DNA of 64,000 nucleotides from Halomonas sp. Y3 (GTDB lineage: Bacteria > Pseudomonadota > Gammaproteobacteria > Pseudomonadales > Halomonadaceae): assembly GCF_024137965.1 (NCBI RefSeq), contig NZ_CP099975.1, positions 1,364,001 to 1,428,000 of the forward strand, in the 5' to 3' direction. This document shows positions 59,772-64,000 of this stretch, piece after piece; within the stretch, counting starts at the first letter, position 1, and each line of letters begins with the position of its first letter. The notes beneath the pieces were generated by a model that had not been told where the DNA came from, searched no databases, and saw nothing but the letters and a program-made list of their open reading frames with translations. The position numbers and the translations under genes were made by a program.

Positions 59772-60314
59772 TCAGCGGAAAGCCTTGTCCGCGTCGAGGG
59801 TGCGAGTCCAGGGGAGGCCGCTGTTCTGCCAGCCGTTGACCAGTCGCATGCCTTCGCGCTCTCCGCTCTCGGCAGGGTCACCCTGGAAGCCATGGGTCAC
59901 ATAGCGGACCGACTCGAAGCCCTGCTCCAGCAGGTAGGCGGCGCTCGGCTCGCCGCGATCGCTGCCGGAGCGGCACATGGTGATGACCATCGCGGAGCGG
60001 TCGAGCCCCTTTTCTTCCAGGGCGGCGGCAACCTGCTCCGCGAAGTCCTCGTTCGGCACCATGGCAAAGTGGCCACGCTCCTCGTTCCAGCTCTCGCGAT
60101 CCGCGATGCGGAAGGGGATATTCCTGTCCACTTCGTTGGTGGCGCCGATGAACATGACTTCCACCGGATCACGCACGTCGATGAAGAGCACGTTATCACG
60201 CTCTTCCTGCAGCAGCTCGTAGGTCTCCTGTGCGGAAATCCGGTGCTCTGCGCTGGCGGTGGCGGAGACCAGCAGCGCCGCGGCGCCGCCAAGGATGGCG
60301 AGTGACCGTATCAT
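59772..60314 (-). CDS. Periplasmic rhodanese-like protein
   Basis: A 180-residue exported protein (signal cleaved near ASA|EH, about residue 22) with one rhodanese domain: LFIDVRDPVEVMFIGATNEVDRNIPF and the active loop with Cys in ITMCRSGSDRG (about residue 114), then AAYLLEQGFESVRYVTHGFQGD. It could carry sulfane sulfur in the periplasm; the acceptor is unknown. RBS AGAGGTAA. Upstream, an A+T-rich stretch with CTAACAATATAACAGTATAG (60336-60355 region) could be an operator. Confidence 0.85.
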   Translation of the reverse strand: MIRSLAILGGAAALLVSATASAEHRISAQETYELLQEERDNVLFIDVRDPVEVMFIGATNEVDRNIPFRIADRESWNEERGHFAMVPNEDFAEQVAAALEEKGLDRSAMVITMCRSGSDRGEPSAAYLLEQGFESVRYVTHGFQGDPAESGEREGMRLVNGWQNSGLPWTRTLDADKAFR

Positions 60315-60477
60315 AGTTACCTCTATCGTCTGTCATAGCTGTAAGTGTTCTAACAATATAACAGTATAGCAGTGGCAGGCCCCCTGCCAGGGTATCCACC
60401 GTTTCGCTGTGTCCGGCCGCCAGCAGCGCGGGGCGAATCGGCTAGGCTAGAAGCGATATTCCCTGTCGGAGCTCGCC

Positions 60478-62658
60478 GTGGTGTCACGCCCTTTTGCAGC
60501 CTCGCCCTTGCCCCAGGAGACGCGATTTCTCGATGCCCTCGCCCGGGATCAGTGGCCCCTGACCGAAACCGATCTGACTCTCGAGGAGGCGGGGCTCTCC
60601 CCCGAGGCGCTGCTGGCGCTCTTCGAGTCCCAGCTGATGAGCCGCCACCTCGACCTCGAGGCCAGGCGCCTCCAGGCTCGCGGCGAGGGCTTCTACACCA
60701 TCGGCAGCGCCGGCCACGAGGGCAGCGCCGCCGTGGCCCGGGCGCTGCGGGCCAGCGATCCCGCCTTCCTTCACTATCGCGATGCCGCCTTCCTGATCGA
60801 GCGTTCCCGCCAGCTGCCGGGCCAGAGCCCTCTGTGGGACCTGCTGCTGAGCTTTGCCGCTTCCGCCGAGGACCCCATCTCCGGCGGGCGCCACAAGGTG
60901 CTGGGCTCCAGGGCCCTCAACGTGCCGCCCCAGACCAGCACCATCGCCTCCCACCTGCCCAAGGCGGTGGGGGCGGCCCATGGGCTTGGTCTTGCCGGGC
61001 GTCTGGGCGTCGAGGGGACCTGGCCCGCCGACGGCGTGGTGCTGTGCAGCTTCGGCGACGCCTCCTTCAACCACTCCACCGCCCAGGGGGCGATCAACGC
61101 CGCCGGCTGGGCCGCCTATCAGGGGCTGCCCCTGCCGCTGGTGCTGCTCTGCGAGGACAACGGCCTGGGCATCTCGGTGCCGACGCCGCCGGGCTGGATC
61201 GCAGCGGCCATGGCGGCCCGCCCAGGCATTCACTACCTGGCCTGCGACGGCCTGGACCTGCTGGACACCTGGCGTGCGGCCGGCGAGGCGGTGCGCATCG
61301 CGCGCACCCGGCGCCGGCCGGTCTTCCTCCACATGCGCTGCGTACGCCTCTTCGGCCACGCCGGCTCCGACGCCCAGCAGGCCTACCTCAGCCCGGCGCG
61401 CATCGAGGCAGATGAGGCCCGGGACCCGCTGCTGTTCGGCGCCGGGCTGCTGCGCCGCCACGGGGTGCTGGATGCCGAGACGCTGGGCGAGCGCTATCGG
61501 GCGATCGGCGACGAGGTGGCGCGCCTTGCCGAGGCGGCGATCCGCCGGCCCAGGCTCGCGAGCGCCGAGGCGGTGATGGCCAGCATCCTGCCGCCGCGGC
61601 GGCCGGGGCGGATGACGCCCGGTCCGGCGGAGATGGCCGAGGCGCCCCTGACCCTGGCCCAGGGGCTCAACCTGGCCCTGGCGCGGACGCTGGCCCGCCA
61701 CCCTGGCGCGGTGCTGGCCGGGGAGGATATCGGCCGCAAGGGCGGCGTCTATGGCGTGACCCGGGGGCTGCAGAAACGCTTCGGGGCCCACCGGGTAATC
61801 GACACCCTGCTCGACGAGCAGAGCATCCTGGGGCTCGGCATCGGTCTCGGGCAGAATGGCCTGCTGCCCATCGTCGAGATTCAGTTCCTGGCCTACCTGC
61901 ACAACGCCGAGGATCAGCTGCGCGGGGAGGCGGCCACCCTGAGCTTCTTCTCCAACGGCCAGTACGCCAATCCCATGGTGGTGCGCATCGCCGGGCTCGG
62001 CTACCAGAAGGGGTTCGGCGGGCACTTTCACAACGACAACGCCATTGCCGTGCTGCGCGATATTCCGGGGCTGCTGGTGGCCTGTCCGGCCGGCCCCCGG
62101 GAGGCGGTGGGGCTGCTGCAGGAGGCGGTGCGCCTGGCCGACGAGGAGCAGCGGGTGGTGGTGTTGCTGGAGCCTATCGCCCGCTATCACGGTCGCGACC
62201 TGCTCGAGGAGGGGGACGGGCGCTGGTGCGAGGAGGACCCGGGGCCCGATTTCCGCCTGCCGGTGGGGGAGCTCGGCCGTTGGGGAGAGGGGAGCGAACT
62301 GGCCATCCTGACCTACGGCAACGGGGTGCACCTGGCCCGCCAGGCCCTGGCGGAGATCGACCCGGCCGGGGCGCGAGTGCGGATCGTCGCCCTGCGCTGG
62401 CTGACCGGCATCGACCACGACGCCGTGCATGACGCCGTGGCCGACTGCGGCCGCGTGCTGATCGTCGACGAGTGTCGCCGCTCGGGGTCGCTGAGCGAGG
62501 CGCTGGTCACCGGCCTGGTGGAGCGCGGCGTGGCCGGCGAGCGGCTGTCGCGGCTGACCGCCGAGGACAGCTTCATTCCCCTGGGGCCGGCGGCCACCCT
62601 GACGCTGCCCTCCCGGGAGCAGGTCGTGGCCCGAGCCCGGGCGCTGCTGGCGCCCTGA
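60478..62658 (+). CDS. Fused alpha-beta 2-oxoacid dehydrogenase E1
   Basis: A 726-residue thiamine-diphosphate enzyme in which both E1 subunits are joined. The alpha part (about 40-370) has YRDAAFLIERS, GSRALNVPPQTSTIASHLPKAVGAAHGLGL and the ThDP motif CSFGDASFNHSTAQGAINAAGW with EDNGLGIS. The beta part (about 390-726) has GEDIGRKGGVYGVTRGLQKRFG, DTLLDEQSILGLGIGLGQNG and VVLLEPIARYHGRDLL. It resembles branched-chain 2-oxoacid dehydrogenase E1. No E2 or E3 gene is nearby, so its partners and substrate are unclear. GTG 60478 has GGAG seven bases upstream. Confidence 0.87.
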   Translation: MVSRPFAASPLPQETRFLDALARDQWPLTETDLTLEEAGLSPEALLALFESQLMSRHLDLEARRLQARGEGFYTIGSAGHEGSAAVARALRASDPAFLHYRDAAFLIERSRQLPGQSPLWDLLLSFAASAEDPISGGRHKVLGSRALNVPPQTSTIASHLPKAVGAAHGLGLAGRLGVEGTWPADGVVLCSFGDASFNHSTAQGAINAAGWAAYQGLPLPLVLLCEDNGLGISVPTPPGWIAAAMAARPGIHYLACDGLDLLDTWRAAGEAVRIARTRRRPVFLHMRCVRLFGHAGSDAQQAYLSPARIEADEARDPLLFGAGLLRRHGVLDAETLGERYRAIGDEVARLAEAAIRRPRLASAEAVMASILPPRRPGRMTPGPAEMAEAPLTLAQGLNLALARTLARHPGAVLAGEDIGRKGGVYGVTRGLQKRFGAHRVIDTLLDEQSILGLGIGLGQNGLLPIVEIQFLAYLHNAEDQLRGEAATLSFFSNGQYANPMVVRIAGLGYQKGFGGHFHNDNAIAVLRDIPGLLVACPAGPREAVGLLQEAVRLADEEQRVVVLLEPIARYHGRDLLEEGDGRWCEEDPGPDFRLPVGELGRWGEGSELAILTYGNGVHLARQALAEIDPAGARVRIVALRWLTGIDHDAVHDAVADCGRVLIVDECRRSGSLSEALVTGLVERGVAGERLSRLTAEDSFIPLGPAATLTLPSREQVVARARALLAP

Positions 62659-62661
62659 GCC

Positions 62662-63147
62662 TCAGTCGTCGCCGTGGCCGCCCAGGCGCTGGTGAAGGTG
62701 CAGCATCACCTCCACCTCGTGCTCCGGACGCATCGGCTCGAGCCCCAGCTCGCCGAACAGCTCGCCGCGGGCCCGGGCCCAGTCCCCGGGGGAGAGGGCG
62801 CCGTAGAGGCTCTCGGCCGGGGCCAGTTCCACGAAGGGGTCGAGGCCGTAGGTGTCGAAGAGCCGCGACAGGGCGGCCTCGTCGTCGCCGACCCCGGCGG
62901 TATAGAGGGTGTCGCTGAAGTGGTCGTTCTCCAGCTCCCGGATCACGTCCAGGGGGCTGACCCCCATGCTGTTGAGCTCCTCCAGGCTGTATTCGCCCAG
63001 GGAGACCGTCTCGGCATCCAGCCAGTCATCCTCTGGCTGGATCAGGGTGTGCTTGACGCGACCGTCGGGCAGGGTCCAGGCGATGGCCAGCGGCAGGCCG
63101 CCGTCGTCGCCGGTCTCCACGGCGATAAAGCCGGGCATATCGGCCAT
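62662..63147 (-). CDS. Small protein resembling a degenerate DEDD exonuclease domain
   Basis: A 161-residue soluble protein. FIAVETGDDGGLPLAIAWTLPDGRVKHTLIQPEDDW recalls the start of DnaQ/RNase T-like folds, and LYTAGVGDDEAALSRLFDTYGLDP the third motif, but the first catalytic Asp of the D-x-E motif is Ala here. Activity is therefore doubtful. ATG 63147 has GAGGAG seven bases upstream and lies two bases after the tatD stop, so the two form an operon. Confidence 0.6.
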   Translation of the reverse strand: MADMPGFIAVETGDDGGLPLAIAWTLPDGRVKHTLIQPEDDWLDAETVSLGEYSLEELNSMGVSPLDVIRELENDHFSDTLYTAGVGDDEAALSRLFDTYGLDPFVELAPAESLYGALSPGDWARARGELFGELGLEPMRPEHEVEVMLHLHQRLGGHGDD

Positions 63148-63149
63148 GA

Positions 63150-64000
63150 TCAGTTCTCCTCGTGATTGGGGGGCAGCCGAAAGAAGCGGCGCGCCGTCGC
63201 GGTGGTGCCGGCGGCCAGGGCGGCCTCGCTCTCGCCGCGCCAGTGGGCGATCTCGCGGACGATCCACGGCAGCAGCGCCGGCTCGTGGCGCCTGCCCTTG
63301 AGTTTGGCAGGTAAGTTGCGCGGCAGCAGGTAGGGACAGTCGGTTTCCACCATCAGCCGTGCCAGCGGAATGTCGCCCACCAGCTCGCGCAGGTGATGGC
63401 CCCGGCGCTCGTCGCAGAGCCAGCCGGTCAGGCCGATATGCAGGTCCAGGTCCAGGTAGCCATGCAGGGTATCGCGCTCGGCGGTGAAGCAGTGGACCAC
63501 GGCGTCGCCGATATCGTCGCGCCAGGCGCGCAGCATCTCGCGCATGCGCCGACCCGCGTCCCGCTCGTGGATAAAGAGCGGCTTGCCGCAGGCGGCGGCG
63601 ATCTCCAGCTGGGCCTCGAAGGCGCGCTCCTGCTCCGCGGGCGTGGAGAAGTTGCGATTGAAGTCGAGCCCGCACTCGCCCACGGCCACCACCTCGGGCA
63701 GGCGCTGCAGGGCCGCCATGGCCGCCGCGAGCTCGCCGTCCCAGCGGCTGGCGTCGTGGGGGTGCACGCCGGCGGTGGCGTGGAGCGAGAGCCCGTCTCC
63801 GCCGTGCTCACGACACATCGCCACCGCCTGTTCGGCGTGCTCGCGGTCGGTGCCGGTGAGGATCAGGGTGGTGACGTTGGCCGCCTGGGCGCGGCCGAGC
63901 ACGGCCGGCAGGTCCCGGGCGAAGCTCTCGTGGGTCAGGTTGGCGCCGATGTCCACCAGGGGCGCCGGCGCGGTGAAGCGCAGCGCCTCGGGGAGGACAT
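63150..64000 (-). CDS. tatD: TatD metal-dependent nuclease (5' end at or beyond the edge)
   Basis: A TIM-barrel metal-dependent hydrolase of the TatD DNase group. Seen are VDIGANLTHESF, TAGVHPHDASRWD with metal-binding His, VGECGLDFNRNFSTPAEQERAFEAQLEIA with catalytic Glu, IHERDAG, HCFTAERDTLHGYL, GLTGWLCDERRG and VETDCPYLLPRNL. These match E. coli TatD almost throughout. GTG at 63956 would start close to the family N terminus but has no SD, and the frame stays open to base 64000, so the true start may lie outside the window. Confidence 0.92.
   Translation of the reverse strand, partial: VLPEALRFTAPAPLVDIGANLTHESFARDLPAVLGRAQAANVTTLILTGTDREHAEQAVAMCREHGGDGLSLHATAGVHPHDASRWDGELAAAMAALQRLPEVVAVGECGLDFNRNFSTPAEQERAFEAQLEIAAACGKPLFIHERDAGRRMREMLRAWRDDIGDAVVHCFTAERDTLHGYLDLDLHIGLTGWLCDERRGHHLRELVGDIPLARLMVETDCPYLLPRNLPAKLKGRRHEPALLPWIVREIAHWRGESEAALAAGTTATARRFFRLPPNHEEN

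Noticed and set aside
63956..64000. GTG 63956 as a firm tatD start
   Set aside because: No Shine-Dalgarno sequence precedes it and the frame remains open to the window edge.

Overview
The window is high-GC gammaproteobacterial chromosome and most likely comes from Halomonas or a close relative in the Halomonadaceae. The 16S gene looks halomonad. The split trpE / trpGDC layout, an Fe-S type CysH, the prpB-prpC-acnD-prpF-prpD propionate route and a GC-rich background all fit. The species assignment is inferred by eye and was not searched.

Left part (1-19.6 kb). A minus-strand sulfate importer operon (sbp-cysT-cysW-cysA, cysA cut by the window edge) diverges from rpe, a GIY-YIG gene and gph. 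Next come trpE, preceded by a 32-codon leader peptide ending Trp-Arg-Trp, and 5 kb further on trpGDC, preceded by a textbook attenuator: a 15-codon leader with two adjacent Trp codons, an antiterminator and a terminator. Between and beyond the trp genes lie two iron-type modules on the minus strand. Each has a TonB-dependent receptor, a sensor kinase and a response regulator, and Fur-like boxes lie beside them.

Cassette and IS region (19.9-29.2 kb). A visibly AT-richer block holds four gene cassettes in a row (GNAT, LysE, GFA-like, C39-like). Each ends in an attC-type site, and no integrase is in view. I read this as a cluster of attC sites lacking an integrase. The last attC site is broken exactly at its end by an IS1380-family element with a 4-bp target duplication (CTAG). 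A VOC protein, a DUF2905 protein and the large YdiJ-type D-2-hydroxyglutarate dehydrogenase follow, then an intact ISAs1-family element with a 10-bp target duplication.

Middle (29.2-45.2 kb). serS, a SIMPL-domain protein, an AI-2E transporter, trxA, cysB, cysH and pabB are followed by the 2-methylcitrate operon under a GntR regulator. The regulator has three matching operator-like palindromes. cysB and cysH link functionally to the sulfate importer at the left edge.

rRNA operon (45.4-51.5 kb). Tandem promoters and boxA sites lead to 16S, tRNA-Ile(GAT), tRNA-Ala(TGC), 23S and 5S. The 23S gene carries an extra stem-loop of about 114 nt in helix 45 that looks like an intervening sequence. There is also a split tRNA-Ala remnant and a split 5S remnant, each interrupted by a GC-rich insert.

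Right part (51.5-64 kb). An unrecognised 52-residue gene, gdhA, a DUF2721 protein, rlmM, a monooxygenase-fold protein, tusA, two poorly known proteins, a MATE pump, epmC, a periplasmic rhodanese, a fused alpha/beta 2-oxoacid dehydrogenase E1, an exonuclease-like protein and tatD (running off the edge). No CRISPR array, phage or integrase gene was seen.
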